64,000 bases of DNA from Reticulitermes speratus. Taxonomy: Eukaryota > Arthropoda > Insecta > Blattodea > Rhinotermitidae. Made by a program: the position numbers and the translations under genes. Positions 21,001-36,000 of the stretch are shown piece after piece; positions within the stretch are counted from its first letter, which is position 1, and every line of letters begins with the position of its first letter. The stretch covers positions 44,635,635 to 44,699,634 of the forward strand of contig JAJKFL010000005.1 in the NCBI GenBank assembly GCA_021186555.1, written 5' to 3'. The notes under the pieces are model-generated. The model saw only the letters and a program-made list of their open reading frames with translations. It made no database searches and had not been told where the DNA came from.

Positions 21001-24000
21001 TTAATGTTTTTAAATTTCAGAATGTCAGATTGGAACATTTGAATGTTACCCAATAGCCAGATATTAGATGTTAGATGTCCTTGAGGATTGTTGAATGGCC
21101 AAAACATGTTGGACACATAAATATATGTTAGTTTTGTCTGCTGGAACAAGAAATAAAAATTTTGAAAGTGATCCAATGGAATAGATTTTAACACTAAAAT
21201 ATGTCTTAACTACATACAGGTGTTCAAAATGAGTACTTGCAGGTGACAAGCTTGAGGCATGTTAATAAGGTGCCCTTAAGGGCTGCTGAAAACAAAGTTT
21301 GAGACATCATTGAAGTTTGACTGCATTTCAGCCGGAGTTGGTTGAGTTTTATTATTTGTGGAAGAAGACTCCTGGTGCCAACAACAATCGTCCTCATCGA
21401 CGGAACAGGAGGCAGCAGTCCCTGCGTCGCATCCGCAACACACGCAACACAAGGGGTGGTCAACCAAAGGAGGCAGATGCCAGCTCACCAGCAGGTATTA
21501 ACAAGATTGCTTTGCATGTGGGTTGCTTTGCAGGAAAAAGATTTTTCCCTGCAGTTGAAATCTCAGTGGAGGGTAAGATATGGCAAATATAGTGTCATTT
21601 TGTAGCCATGGGTAAGAGGGTTGATTTGCAAGTTGGTGTACTTGGTTGGTCTATGTTGATTCATCTGTGTACTACTCTTTTACATGTTTAACCTTAACAA
21701 CTGGCTGTCCTATATGTGGGACGCAAGTTAGGTCTATGCCCCAATAAATTTATTTTGTATGGTTAGGCAGCAGGGTTATCTACTTCATTTTTAAGACATG
21801 CTGCTCAATCTGTCTTTATTTCCTATAAAATGCCATTCATTTCATAATTTTATCTTTTTCTGTTGAAATAATATTCACATTTTATATAAAGCATGCCCTA
21901 AAATTTAAATATCCACTCTCGTCATTTAAAAGTTCATGGCACTTGGTAGCTCTGACTGCGTACTATCAAATGGTAGGAGGAATAGTGAATAGTAAGTTGG
22001 AAAGGATGTGGAAGGAAGCAGCTGTTGCCTGATTTACTGTGCTCTGCTGGCATTTGTGTGGTGGGACTAAGGAAAACCACAGAAAAGCTCAGAACAATTA
22101 GTGTCCTTGCTGAGATTTGAATCCACGGACTTCTGAATATGAGGCAGGAGTACTGACTGGTACACAGCATTATTTTGAAACACTGTACAGAAATGTGTCT
22201 GTCATAGGTAATCAAATTGCTATGAATGCTTCAGTTACCACAATGGGTTCAGGTGCTTAATGCTAATGTTTCAATTCACAGGCAGTTTGGAACCAGACTG
22301 GTTACTCTTAACAGTAGCCTCTTAACCCTTTGTCCTTCACTGTCCCTAGAGCCTTGATATTGCCAGTTTCATGTTTCCACCATTTTTTTGGGTTCCAGCT
22401 ACAGTGATTTAATCCTGTAAAGTACAGTGAAGGCTATATGTACCAGCTGCTTTAGCATTAAAAAACTTCACATTTTGCCCAATGGTGTATTTATATGTTT
22501 TGTATTATTGTCTCAATAAACAGTGATTATTTCCCGAAACGCCATTAAATGATTTGTCTTTGTAATTGAGACACTGTTTTCTGTACAGTATGAAATTAAT
22601 TTTTAAACAAATATTTAGAATAATTTCAGGCTTCCGAGTGTTCTAGCAGTTTCTTTTATTGTGAGATTTGGATTCTTATGGCAGTGACTATGAAGATTAT
22701 AGTCTCCTGGGAAGTGGTTCAGTGTAGTTTTGGTAGGTAGGTACCAGACTGCAGTGTGTCACATCCCAGAATATATTGTTGTTGTTGTTGTTGTTATTTA
22801 TAATTGGCACTTGTGCTGTTAAGCCAGCACATTAATAAATGCCTATTGAATTGCATTGAATTTAATTATTTGTAAAGGGCTGCAGAAGATGCTATAACTA
22901 GTTGCCTGTCTGCCATTTGTTGAGCACTTTCAGTTATGAGTGATATTGTGGTATTTGTGTGTGGCTGTGACCAAAATGAGAGAATACCACATATTTGTAC
23001 AAAACTGATCATACACATGCAGGATGCAGAGTTAATTTTATCTGTGCATTAAAGGTTATGTATTTGGGTGTGTTATGTAGTGTTTCCTAAAAGGAAGTCT
23101 TTGCTGAAAAAGTTAACTAAACCTGATGGTCAGTTTTTTGTGACATTCTTTAAGCCTGTAGTCAGCGTGTCTGCAGCATGTGTATCGCCGTATTCTGAGT
23201 TGATTTTAGAATGTTGAACTCTTACTGGTCATGTGTTGTATTAATGTTACATTACAAGTAAAGATCCACATGGCAGACATTTCTCTATTGTAACTGAACC
23301 ATGCTCCCTCCTGAGTGAAGCTACAACACGACAGGCTGACTCAGGAAAGTTGGGAAGTGGGGTGGGTGTTTACTGTATACTGGTGGTTATCAACAGTGTG
23401 AAAATGCATGTGAGGGGCATTTCATACCATGTGCATAGTGGAACACTATACTGTACTGCAGCTAATAGGCTGACAGTCTTATGTTTTGATTTCTCATGTT
23501 CACAGTGGTGACATGGAACTCTTGCTTTATTGTGTACCAGGAAGTATTCTGTCTTTGTCTTTCACATGAGCACATGGGCTGACCTGCACTGGTCTGTCTT
23601 TCACTGTAGAGTGTAAGTGTATGGTGGCTTTTTGTCTGAATCCGTGAGTTGACAGTATTGTTCATACTAAGTAATGGCAAGTAAGAAAGCTTGGCAACCC
23701 TGATATTTGATGGCAGTAAGCTTTAGATAGCAATTCTGGTACATACAGAAGCCAGCACATTGATGTGGAAGAGGAGAAGTTGGAAGAAGAAAAAGAAAAG
23801 GAGGAAGAAGGAGAAGACGAAGAAGAATGAAATAAAGCAGACTATTATCGATTCGTATTGATGGCAACCATGATAATGCCAGTAACCAGCGTGTCCAAAA
23901 AGTACATAGGTCTTCGCGTAAAGTGCCTATTATTTTTGTCCAATTTTAACCAAACTTGAATTTTATTGACAGATTTTAGTGAAACCTTCCAGTATGATAT

Positions 24001-27000
24001 TTAACAAAAATCCGTCCATTGGGAGCTAAGTAGTTCCATACAGATGGATAGACAAATATGGCAAAGCAAATAGTCACCTTTTGGAACTTGGCGAACATGC
24101 CTGAAAACTGGTCGACACACCCTTCTGTTATGGATCCCTTGATATGAGGGATCGTATTTTGTACACTATGTCTTCCGTGTTATTTTATGGCTGTGCCATA
24201 GTGTAGGCAGTTTGTTGTCAGCTTCTCACAGCAGAAGTTAGGTTCATCTCCAGGGCAGTCCATGTGGGATTTGTGGTGGACAAAATGGCACCAGACAGGT
24301 TTTCTTTTGGCATTGACTTTACCCTGTTTGTCATCATTTCACAAATGTCCCATATTCATTCACCTATCTGGGGGAGGGACAGTGGGCCCATAGAGGTTGC
24401 AGGTATGGGAGACAGTTTCACGCACCCAAACATCAACCATAGTAGTAGTAGCAGAAGAAGAAGTAATGATGGTGGTGGTGGTGGTGATGATGATGATAAT
24501 AATACTAGTAATGTGGTGGTAAGTTGTCTGGTGTGGAGCAACTACAGTTGCATGGGTAGACCAGGTTTCTTTTCTGGAGTTGATATTTTGTCCTGTGGAC
24601 TATGCCTGCATGTTTTGACCCCTGCTTTGATAGCAGTTTTGAAACACTAATGTTGTGGGTATATGTAAGAAATTTACCCTTTCTTACAGTCTCAAAACAG
24701 CAGTAATGATACAGTCAATGCTTGTACTGAAAGAGTTGTTTGTGATCCTTGCTGGCTGGACAGCGGATTTAATCCAAACAGGACGGCACATAGCAGTGGT
24801 AATTTTCAATATGTAGTTCAGAGAAGGGCCATGTGCAGTTACTGTCCAGTGTTTCAAGCACTTTCTAAAGCTGAATTGAGAAATGAGAACCTGTTTTAAA
24901 GATTAAATAATCCAACAGTAATAAATTATTCAAAATTGTTGTAAATAAATGTTAATTATTCTTTACGTACAATTACTGGAGATATCAGAACTGCATATAC
25001 AAGTAAATGTACTTGTTCTTAAAAACCCATTTGTTACTTGGGCTTTCCAGCTTAAAGTTAAATAAGTATTGTTTTTTTATGACTGCTGCAAATGGAGAAT
25101 TCAAGCGCAGTTTAATAACTTCACATTCTGCTTTCACATAGGATTTAAAAAGCCTTTCTCTAAAGTTTATCGTCTGAAAGGGCTTTTATGTTTTCAGGTT
25201 TGTTCACGAGACAGAATTTCACAGATTGATAATATGGCCAAAATATTTCCCATCTGCTTGTGGAACGCCTTTTGTATGGTTTTGGTGGCTTTGTTAAAAC
25301 AGTTGCATTCGGTAATAAATGCTGTGCTTTCTGACTAATGTGTGCGTACCCCCCAGAGTGCCAGTTTGGATGTGATTCTTTTTGTTTTGCAGCCGTGGGA
25401 TCATCTAGACCATCCCCCAACCTCAAGGAGCATGGTAAGTTAATGAAAAGTGACATAAAGGTGTGGCTACAGTGCTTCCGTTGCTATTTTGTCTGTGGAA
25501 GCCTCTTTACATACTCTGTTGGCAGGGGGGCAGGATCCCATGATAACTTTTATGTTGATGATGAATGTCCAAACAGCTGTGGACCATCAGAGATCTTACA
25601 CACTGGCCTTCGGTGCTGAGGGTTCCATACACCAGCCTTAATTCCGAACAGTAGAAACTTTACCAATTTTCATAATGCGACTCCAAATCGTATTTAGAGA
25701 GCTCATTAAATTCTAGTTTCATCATTAATTCAGAGCAGGAGCAGGGTTTTTCTGTTTGTCATCTCTGTGTTGAGATTGGCCCTTAACCCCCCTTCCCTTC
25801 AGCCTCCCTCCTATTGACTGGGTGGGTACTGGATGCTTATTCTCCAGTGGTATGTAACTGGGGCATGAAGCTGACCACACACCTCCATGTATTATGAAGG
25901 CTGAGAATGTGTAGAATTGTACATCTGCTCCCTATATGTTGTCATGGTGTAGGGGTTAATTAAGCATTGAGACTGCTTGCCTTTATTAACCTTTAACGAA
26001 TAAACGGGACAGTGTTGTCTCATTAAATGTGCATCCTTTTTGTCCAAAAGGGAAAATACTGTTTTGCAGTGGGCATTTAAATTTAACAGTGCTGCAGCAG
26101 AAATGTGGCATTTAAAAGGCTGTACACTAAAGGTTAAAATTTAGTACGGTGGTTAAGAGTTCAAGTAATGAGACTAAAAGAACCTGAACACTTTGAATTC
26201 TGTTGGAACCTCAAAAGTAAAGAATTAACTCTACAGCCCACTTGAGCCTTGATCTTCTGTGCCTGTCACTAGCTCCAGTCTTTCCTTACCTTTGGTTAGT
26301 GCCACACCCTGGCCATCTTACCCTAGTACCTATTGGATAGGAAAATGGACGGGCCCAAGAGGCAGTCTAGGTGTGGTAGCGAAGAGAAATAACCCAGTCT
26401 ATGCCAGGAATTAAAATCCTGGTAATCTAGTTGTCATATGTGGTTGAATATCATTTACTCTGTTGATGCTAACGACATGCAGTTAATGAGCATTTGGTTG
26501 CTTAGTGCTCCCACCAGTATAAGTTAGAGACAGCTGCATATTTACTGCTCCCAAAGTTAGGGACATCTATTTACATGCCAGTACCGGAAGTTTCAAGAAA
26601 AGCACTGTAGCCTGTAAGTAAGCTTGCTTGTGGGTTACCATCTTATCAGTAACCAAATTCTGGACAGTGGCTTAATATTTCTACTTCATCTGAATTTGGT
26701 GTTGGACTGTGAATCACAAAGACCACATAGGATGGCCACACTGTTCCCTCACTCAGAACACTAGCCTTTGACCCTGTATAGCGTGGTAGATAGGTACCAA
26801 CATTCTGGACTAACATTCTGCGTTCACCTGCCTTTAAGATGAAGGCAGCAGGTTCCTGTGAACCTTTGGTACCTATTTACCAGACCACATGGTATCATCC
26901 CAAATTATCTTAATCTCAGTATTCATTGCCATGAACACCTCAAATCTCATATGATGGCCTGCAGGTTCGTTACGATATTCAGACAGGTGGTGATGTAACT

Positions 27001-30000
27001 TTTCCTCCATTAAATGCCTGAAGGTAGACCCCAGGCAGATTCCAGAAATACTTTCCCATGAGCTGGAAATAAGTCACCAGAAATGGGTGCACAGTACGTT
27101 TATAGCTTTAACCTAAAGATGTGGATGAGCAGAGTTTTACATAGGTAGGTGTAATTAGGTAGAAAGTTTAGCGTTTGTTCTCGTGAGAGATTATGATGGA
27201 GTGGGCATACAGCTTGGATGGAGTAGACAAGAGATGCTTACTGAATTTTAGTTGGAAACTTCATGGAAAGAGCTCAGAGGACAATATTGTGATAGATTTT
27301 AAGGACGTAAGTTTGGGCAGTGGAAGTGGTTCTGACTTGTTCAGTGGTGTGACGTTTGATAGTAGTGGTTTGTATCTTTGTTTCCTGCTGATGATTGGTT
27401 GGTTGGTTGGTTTAGTTTGTCACAGCTGTTGTATTGCCATAAGAATACTATGGGACTGACAGAATGGTTAGGCAACTTGTCACGAGAGGATTGCCACAAA
27501 ATTTTTATATTTAAGTGTAGTACCAAAAAATTACCATAGGCTAAGGGGGTAGTCACACTCATTTCCAGCCCCAACACCTGTCATATTCATAGTGCTAAAT
27601 TAAAGCATGTTTGACAGTACTATGACCAGTACATAGTTCGGGGTTAACTCTGCTGCTTTGTTTCCCATTCAGTTACTCAGCTGCTAGGGCCACAGAGTTC
27701 GTCTTGAACCATATCTAGCCTGTCTTGTCATTGATTTTTGAAGAGAGATATTTCTTCAAGCTTCTAATTTTATGAAGATTGCTGTCTTCTGGAATGGGAA
27801 GCCATGTAGTCTGATAGAAGGTTACCAACATTTGGAAGCACTGCCAGACTGCACAGTGTCACATCTCAGATGATGGTGATTTTGATTATATTTATCTTAG
27901 TGGTGACATGTCGTGGCATGTAACCACTCAGTCATGTCATTTTACAGTTTAGAACATACTTCTGTGTTCTACGGAAATGTTTTCGCTTGCATATTTTATG
28001 GACAGTCTGATAGTGTATATGTGCCAGACTTGTAACCATGTAAATAAATTTAATCTATATTTTATATTGTTTGTTGATGTACATGGAACAGATTAAAGAT
28101 TTGAAAACTTAATGTGTCCTGTCACACTTGTAAGAAATATCATGTCACTCCTGTTTTTATATCACTCTTGCACTGTAAAAATTTCACTTCATACAGTGAA
28201 CCTCAAACTGACATAACCTTATAGAGATTAAGCATGGTATCTCTCCTTGGTTTTTTTTTTTCAGTGCCCTGTTATAGTACCACAGATGATGTGAAACTTC
28301 TCCGTATGTTTTTCAAGTCTTTATGTGGTGGATCCAAACAATTTAAATTTTTTCCCTTGTTCAATAATTCTGTGTTCTAAAATTATGAAACATTGCAGCC
28401 ACAAAACAAAATGACTACCAACAGCTATTCAACACAAGGCTAATTGCGTACCAAATCAACTGACCAGTGTTGCAGTGCACTTACCTGATTATTAAAACAT
28501 ATATTATTTGTATTGGCAGACATTCCTGTTATTTGAAGCTAGGATTGTAATAAACCAGGAAATAACAGTGGAGTGTGAAGGAAATAATAAGATTTTGAAA
28601 ATTGGGTTCGTTGTATAGAACGGTTGAATTATCATGGACCACAGTTTCAAAAACACTGGAATGGAAGTGGCAACTGTTCTGTATTTGATGAAAGTGTTTT
28701 ACATTGCAGTTGTACATGATGGGTGTGTTTTTTCAGGTGAGGGCAGTTCTGGCAGTGAAGATGAGAACTCTGAGGATGATTCAGATTCACGGGACCATGC
28801 ATATAGGTGTCAGCACTGCTTTGCTACAAGTAAGCTGTTGACACTGAAATTTCTTATCAGTTGATTCAAAGGGAACTTTACAATTTTGTGACAACTTTTG
28901 CAAATGTATAATTTTAGGGAATTTCCTAAAATCATGTGCATAATAATAGAACTAACCTTTTCCTTTGATGTCCTGGCCAGATTCACGTGACTGGCAGCCA
29001 TCTGGAAAGGATCGTCGGACACTCCTGTGCTCAGACTGCCGAGCCTATTGTAAAAAGTATGGGAGCTCCCTCCTGTCACTGCAGCTTCTAACAACACACG
29101 TGGTGACACACCATATCTGTTCAGGCCCGTTCAGATGGACTCGCCTGATGAATCTCCAGGGAGGATGAGGACTCGTACCAGAGCAAAAGAGCAGGTGACA
29201 TTTCTGTTACTGGTACTGCATTACACATTTCTGTTCATTCAGGCATGGCAATGCTTGGAAGGCAGTTAACTGTTATTGGTAGAGAAATTGTGATATACTT
29301 TGTCACAGTCATCACCACACAATTCAAAGTAAGTAGAAACTTTGCAAACTCTTGTTGTTATGGACTTTCACCTATTTTTAGTCTCAGTGCAGTCAGTTAC
29401 CTTCTAAGGAGTGAGATTACCATAACTTTCTGGCTGAACAGGCCATTCAAATGCTCTGACACGTGAGTGGAGCATTGGTGGGCAAAGTGAAACGTATGAG
29501 ATAAACCTGCCTGATTTTGTCTACTGTATGTACCACATGGATGATGCAGACTGAAGAACCAGACTCTTGTCACCTGTGCTATGGTGTGGCCACTGTCTCA
29601 AGTCCTTCAGCCAAATAACTGAAGATAACAGCTTGTGGGAGATGTACTGAAATGAAATAATGTACTTTTACATGAATTTCAGCTGAAACATTTCACACAT
29701 GCATAGTTGGTTTATATACATCGGTGTGTGTGCACACCTCTCCTATTCAGAACAGTCTGAAACAAGGAGATGCTCTGTTGGCATTGCTTGTGTTGTTGCT
29801 TTCGAATATGCCATTAGGAAGATCCAAGAAAACCAGGAGGGATTGAAATTGAATGGGATGTATCGACTTCTTGTCTACACTAATGATGTTGATTTATTGG
29901 GTGAAAACATACATACCATAAAAAAAACACAGAAGCTTTATTAGTCCCTAGTATGGAGGTTAGTTCAGAAGTAAATACTTGCAAAAGAAATACATGTTCG

Positions 30001-33000
30001 TGCCTCGTCAACAGAATGTGACCATAAAGATAGCTAATAAGTTGTTTGAAAATGTTGCAGAGTCAAGATATTTGGGAATGACACAGAAATTGCATGTATG
30101 AAGAAATTTAGAGCAGATTAAATTCAGGGAATGCCTGCTACCATCCAGTCCAGAATCTTCTGTCTTCTCATCTGCAAGCTAAAAATATAAAGATTTAAAT
30201 GTATAGAACAGGCATATGGTGTTTGAGAATAGGGTGCTGAGGAAGATATTTGGATGTAAGAGGGGGGAAGTAACATAAGACTGGAGAAAAGTGCATTATG
30301 AGGAGCTTCATGATTTTTACTCTTACACCAAATATTATTTGGGTGATTGAATCAAGGGTGTGAGATGGGCTGGACATGTGGAACACATGGGGGAGAAGGG
30401 AAATGCATATAGGTTTTTGGTGAGGAAACTTGAAGGAAAGAGATGATTTGGAACACTTAGGCATAGCTGGGAGGGTAATGTTGAAATTAATCTTCAAGAA
30501 GTAGGAAGGGAAGGTGTGGACTAGAGTAATTTGACTTAGGATAGAGGCAAGTGGTAGGATCTTGTGAACATGGTAGTGAGCCTTTGGGTTTCACAAAATG
30601 TGGGAATTTTTTGACTAGCAGAGGAACTATTAGCTTCTCAGGAAGGACTGTGCTCTTTGGAGTTAGTATGTGCACACACATATATGGTACTTATATCCTT
30701 GTTGCACGTGTGACACGTTGCAGACTGCACGTAACCGCCCCAAACGCGGCAGTGGTACAGACACACCAGAGAGTGAAATGGACAAGAAACAGTGCAAGTC
30801 TCCAGCCAGCAATATTTCCTCTCCCAGTGATAAGAGCAAGAAGAAGGTTAGTAATCTCAACTGTAAGAGTGAAGAGTGCTCTGTACCACTTGTCCCACCT
30901 TTTATATGGAACTGTTGATAATGTTGGTGCATTAGACTTATGAATTTGCTCTTCGCTTTTTGTTTGGACATGAACCAGGCTTATGCGCAACTTAGTCTTT
31001 ATGGTTTAGGTTCATATTCTGGCACTACAAGGCTGACAGCCATTTTGACTACCCATTCCTTTATGTCTGTGTGTCTTCCTTTCTCCTTTTGTCGCCCTAC
31101 CACACAAATTGTTTTCCAGACCTGTGGCATGGTAAGAAGCGGTCAGTGTTACAAGCACACGTACAGCACTGTAAAGAGACTTAACCCTTTAACGCCGGAT
31201 TTAAATCCCCCCCGTGCAACGGCAGCCTGCCGAGGTTTTTAAATTTGGAATTCAATTCTTAACGCTTACTCTTAGAAAAAAAAATCATATCTCATACACT
31301 TTTCCTTCAAATTTCAGGAAATAAAATTTCGCAGTGTGTTTATGAATTGATCAATTCGGAAAAAAATGTTCACATATTTTTATAATAAATTTAGGCCTGT
31401 GAATTGCATGCATTATATAAAATTGAGCGTAAAAATTTTATTACTCACATAATTCTGGCTGCTGCAGACGATCCGTGTCACCTTGGATCACTATTCTATC
31501 ACAATACAAAATTTTGGTGGTTTACAAGTTAATTTTAGTGTGATAGTCCGCGAAACAAGGCACCATGCACAGGCCGACATTACATTTCGCACACTTGAAC
31601 TTTGTTCCCTTTTTTCACGCCGCGCACTGAGCAAACACGGCAGCGGCGTGTGTTGGATTTTGCTGGCCAGTGTTGGCGGCCGTCAAGTCTTATTACGTTT
31701 GTTGCAGCCGCACTTGGCCTTCCAATCAAACGGGGGGGGGGGGGGGTCCATCTTGGCTTCTTCCAGCTTCTTCAATCAAATTCCTCACCAGGAGAAGTCT
31801 GAAATCTTGGTGGGCATATTTAGCCCCACATGAAGATAACAGAATCCAACTGCTGAGTACTGTTAGATCCAGAAGGTGGAAAAACAGTTTCATGGTCCAC
31901 TTGAAATTACGTTGACTCATCGAATAGCTATTGGCCATACGATCAGAATTGTTGACGTAACTCATGTGCCGGTTATACCGTGCCACGATGTGAGGCTTCA
32001 CAGGGCAGTTGTTGTCATCACAAAAATTTCCTTCTGCCGGTGGCGGGGCCATGTTAGTCAGCATGTAAACGTCTCGTCTGTCCTTCCAAACTAACGCTGT
32101 CAAATTTCCCCTGGTCCTCAACCTTATGTCGCCCCTTTTCAGTTTCAGTTTTTTCGGTCCAAAGTCAGGGGGCATGTCTTTTCTGTTGGGTCGTAATGCC
32201 CCGCATGAATTTATTTTACGTCTCTTAAGTCGTCAAAAAGGTCTCAGTGAAACCTAATGCGACGAATATATTGGCTACTTGTATGGTGACAGCAAAACAG
32301 ATCTAAAGCTACAATGTCAATGCTGGGTAAACATCCTGCTATTCAAGGGTGCCCACGACGTTTTTATTATATTTGACGTCTGTGTGTTGCACATTACTGC
32401 CCCACAACGCCTAAAGAGTGCCCCAGAACTACAAGAGACACGTCTGTGAGCCCCCTGTAGCTGTAAACATGGATTTTCGCGGATATCTCCAGTTTTTGTG
32501 TAATAATTTCATCTGAAAATTTCGCGTTACAGTACACCACTGACAACCTTTCAGCTTGTCAATCAGTATTCGTATCATATCCCACTCTTGTAATTCTAGC
32601 TACACTACACTCCAGTTCCAGACATAAACAAAAGCATGCTGTGTTTTGAAACGTTCTTAGTCACGCCAGAGAATTACGCACTTGAAATGTGTTGACATCT
32701 AAAACGGCCTTCTGGAGGGGTTAGAGGGATGGAGGGGGAGTAATTCTCACTCCACAAAGAAGCCCTGACATTCACCAGACCTACCCAGTATAAATCTTTA
32801 GCATTACCTGCGATAGGGGTGAAGAAAATGCTTCCAAATTCGACACACGGTTAGCGACCACTATAGTGGACGTTCAGCGCATTGCCACATTTAAAGGGCG
32901 ACCACTATACTGGACGTTCGGCAGGAAAGGGTTAATGTAGCAAGCAAACTATATAAACATAAGAATGAAGACTCGTACGTATTTACATCCCTGGGTCCGT

Positions 33001-36000
33001 GCATGTGTAAAGCTCTGTATATGTAGCTCGTTTGGGCTCATCCTAATGAAAACTGCACTTAATTTGTACTGGTGCATATGTACGTACATGCATGCACACA
33101 CGCACACCCACCACATGCGTGCTTATCTGTCTGTTTAGATAGTGTGAGCTCTAAAAAGCAGTTTCTTCAACATACAATACAATACATACAATAACCAATA
33201 CAAGAATAAAACCCAAAGAAACTCATCCCTTAACACCAGGCAGTGACCCTAGATTGGCCTGGCTTGTTTTCACTGAAGGATGTAATGTAGAAATCTACTC
33301 TGCAGCATAATTATGGAGCATGTGGTTGGCAGGACTTTTGTATAGACAAGATTAAGTTTGAGTGAGTTACATAAGGCAGTGCAGAGGGAAGTTGGGTATA
33401 TGGAGAGTGCAAAACGGGAGGGATGTGCCATGGGCACAGCTGTACTTAACTCAGGGGTAACAGTTTGCACATTAGTGCCATACCATTGTGTAAAAGTTGT
33501 GTATGGGCATGGCATGAAGGCATTGGGAGGAATGGAGGTATAAGTCAACTCATTCTTAAAACTTGGCACTAAATGGGCATGAGTGGTCAACATCATGTTC
33601 ATGCCACTTTACCCTTGGGGAAAGAACCCCCACTATTCACAGAATAGGCAGTTGGGTGGATACCATGGTTGGTCTGAACGCTGCAGAGAGGAAATAAACC
33701 TGGACTTGCCAGGAATTGAACCGCAGTTCCTCACACATCTAGCTCATAGCCTAGTCACTCTATTGACCATGCTGTCCCAGCTCCTAACTTGGCACTAATG
33801 ATGTTAGTACTGAGAAACTGCATGCACTGCTGCAGTAAAGTAGCGTGCAGCTGGTAATGGTTAACAAGTAGTAGGGTGCTGGCAGGCCAGTTAAGTTGTG
33901 ACTTTGTGTTGAGATGCATGAAGCAGTTAACAAATTAATTATAGCACAAGGAAAAATATGAAAGTGATTTTCTGTTGCCATATGATTTAGCAAAACATGT
34001 CTGATCTTGGCTTGTTTGACACAGGTTTATATAAGGGGAGCTACTTCATTTGTGCAATGAACCTTTCAGTTTTTCCATGACATTATACATTTCTCATTAT
34101 GCTGCATAAAACAGTGTGGTGTTTTTATACTGTTCACAGTTGCCGAAGCCAGAGACTCCCAACAAAGGTCGAAAGAGGAGCCAGGTCGAGCTTGAGAATG
34201 AAGAGGATAAGGACATTGCTCTGTTCAAGAGGAAGAGAAATGACAGGGCCGATGTGAGTGGGCATGCCTCTTCTTGAAAACTAACAAATTAGAATTTTGT
34301 ATAGATATGTATAAATTTTACTTCAGCATTTAAAAATTGGCTGCAGCGTTGTTTAACGTAATTATTCTCAGGTTCTTATGGCTATCTGTAAGTTAATGCA
34401 GTAAAGACATCCATCTGTACATTGTGTAAGTATTATATAAATCAGCAAGCAGTAGTACACATTTTTTGTGCAGGATACAGTTGTCTTTCCAGGTCAGATT
34501 ACAGTATGTGTTGACACTTTAAAGAAGGAATAACACTCAGAGTAGAAACTTGAAGTTTGCTCATCTAATTAAAAAGATAGGATAAGGAATGAGGATTCAA
34601 ATTGGAAACAACAGCTATGACTCAAAGTGTGCATATTGTTCAAAACTGAGGCCGTAATGCATATGGTAATACAGAGTAAATTTTGTAACATCAGGAGATA
34701 CTGAATTGTAGGTTGTGGTAGGAAAGAGGAAACAGAAATGCTGAATTTGTTTATGTAAATCAATATACACAAACTGGTTTTCAGTATTTACATTGTTTTA
34801 TGGCAGGTCTGTTGAATTGTGTGGTTTGGCACCGTATAGTTGTGTCAGCTTTTAACCTTATTGCCGCAGTGTAGCGTGTATGAAAAAAGGATTGTCATGT
34901 TCTATAACATGAGTGTCATTTCCTTTTAGAGTCCAGCAGAAAGTCTTACTACAGACAGTGGCTCCATGGTGGATGATGTTGACAATAACGAAGCAGAAAC
35001 AGAAACTACTGGGGAAATAGTCACGCCAAATACAATTTCAATTCCGATGCCAAACTCTGCAACAAGCAGTTTGGATGCTTCTCCTTTGGCACCCTCTGTT
35101 CCTTCCACTACCATGACGACCCTTCCTGTCCCAGCATTTGATAACACACCAAGCTGCAACAGTGTGTCCATAACACCAGACAAAGTGGACGGTACTGTGG
35201 GCACAGTACCCAACATGTGTGCAGCAGGACAGTCTCAAACTGCCACACCAATTGTTATAATTAATAGTATGGGTGGGGGCAACTTCAAGGCTGTTAACTC
35301 TGAAGCATCAATGTCTGTGAGGACCACAACACAAAGTATTGGCACTTCATCTTCAAATGCAGCTTCGTGCCTCTCATCCTCTGTTCCTGTGGTTGGCCTC
35401 AAAGTACCTATTCCCAACTTAAGCAGCTTGGAAGAGAGTGGTTTGACAAAGAAAGCTGCTGAAGAGAACCTGTTGTCCAACTCGAAAGCAGGAATTTTGG
35501 AGAAGTTCCCACCTGGTCATATGCCATATACACCCCAAGCAGTGTCATTACAGGGTGAGGATATGGAGAAATCAAATGGTGAATTGAATGATGATGAAGG
35601 AACACGGATCAGCTTGAAGTTGCAGCAGGAGTCACTGGACAGACGAGAGAAGGATCCCCTGGCAGTTATGTTGGGCATCAAAGCAAATGATGACATGAAT
35701 TCTGTGCCACCGCTGATGAAAGTGACGGTGAAGGAAGAAATGGAGAGCAGCAATGATGAACTTTCCAACATACAGATGCCATTGCCTTCTGGGGGTCTTC
35801 TGCTGAAGGATGAACTACAACCACAGAACTCTCAGCATGTGCTAGGCCTTTCCAATCAGATGGGATCAATCATTGGGGCCAGTAACCAGAACATAAAGCT
35901 GGAGCCAGGTGTGCTGAGGGAACAGCAGGCAAGCCCCATGGAGCTGTCTGCAGGATCCCAGCAAGCTTCTCCACCTGTATCTCTGAGTGCAGAGCTGTCA

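Noticed and set aside
23880..24060. Sequence with CAATTTTAACCAAACTTGAA and CGTCCATTGGGAGCTAAG
   Set aside because: Resembles dispersed repeats I have seen in arthropods, but no partner in this window lets me define it.
24264..24650. 128-codon ORF with Gly/Asp run
   Set aside because: Driven by a GGT/GAT microsatellite, with no splice signals fitting Gug and no family resemblance.
31121..31138. Possible 12-base micro-exon (CCAG, ACCTGTGGCATG, GTAAGA)
   Set aside because: Neighbouring Gug exons already join in phase and nothing in the family supports the four residues; likely chance.
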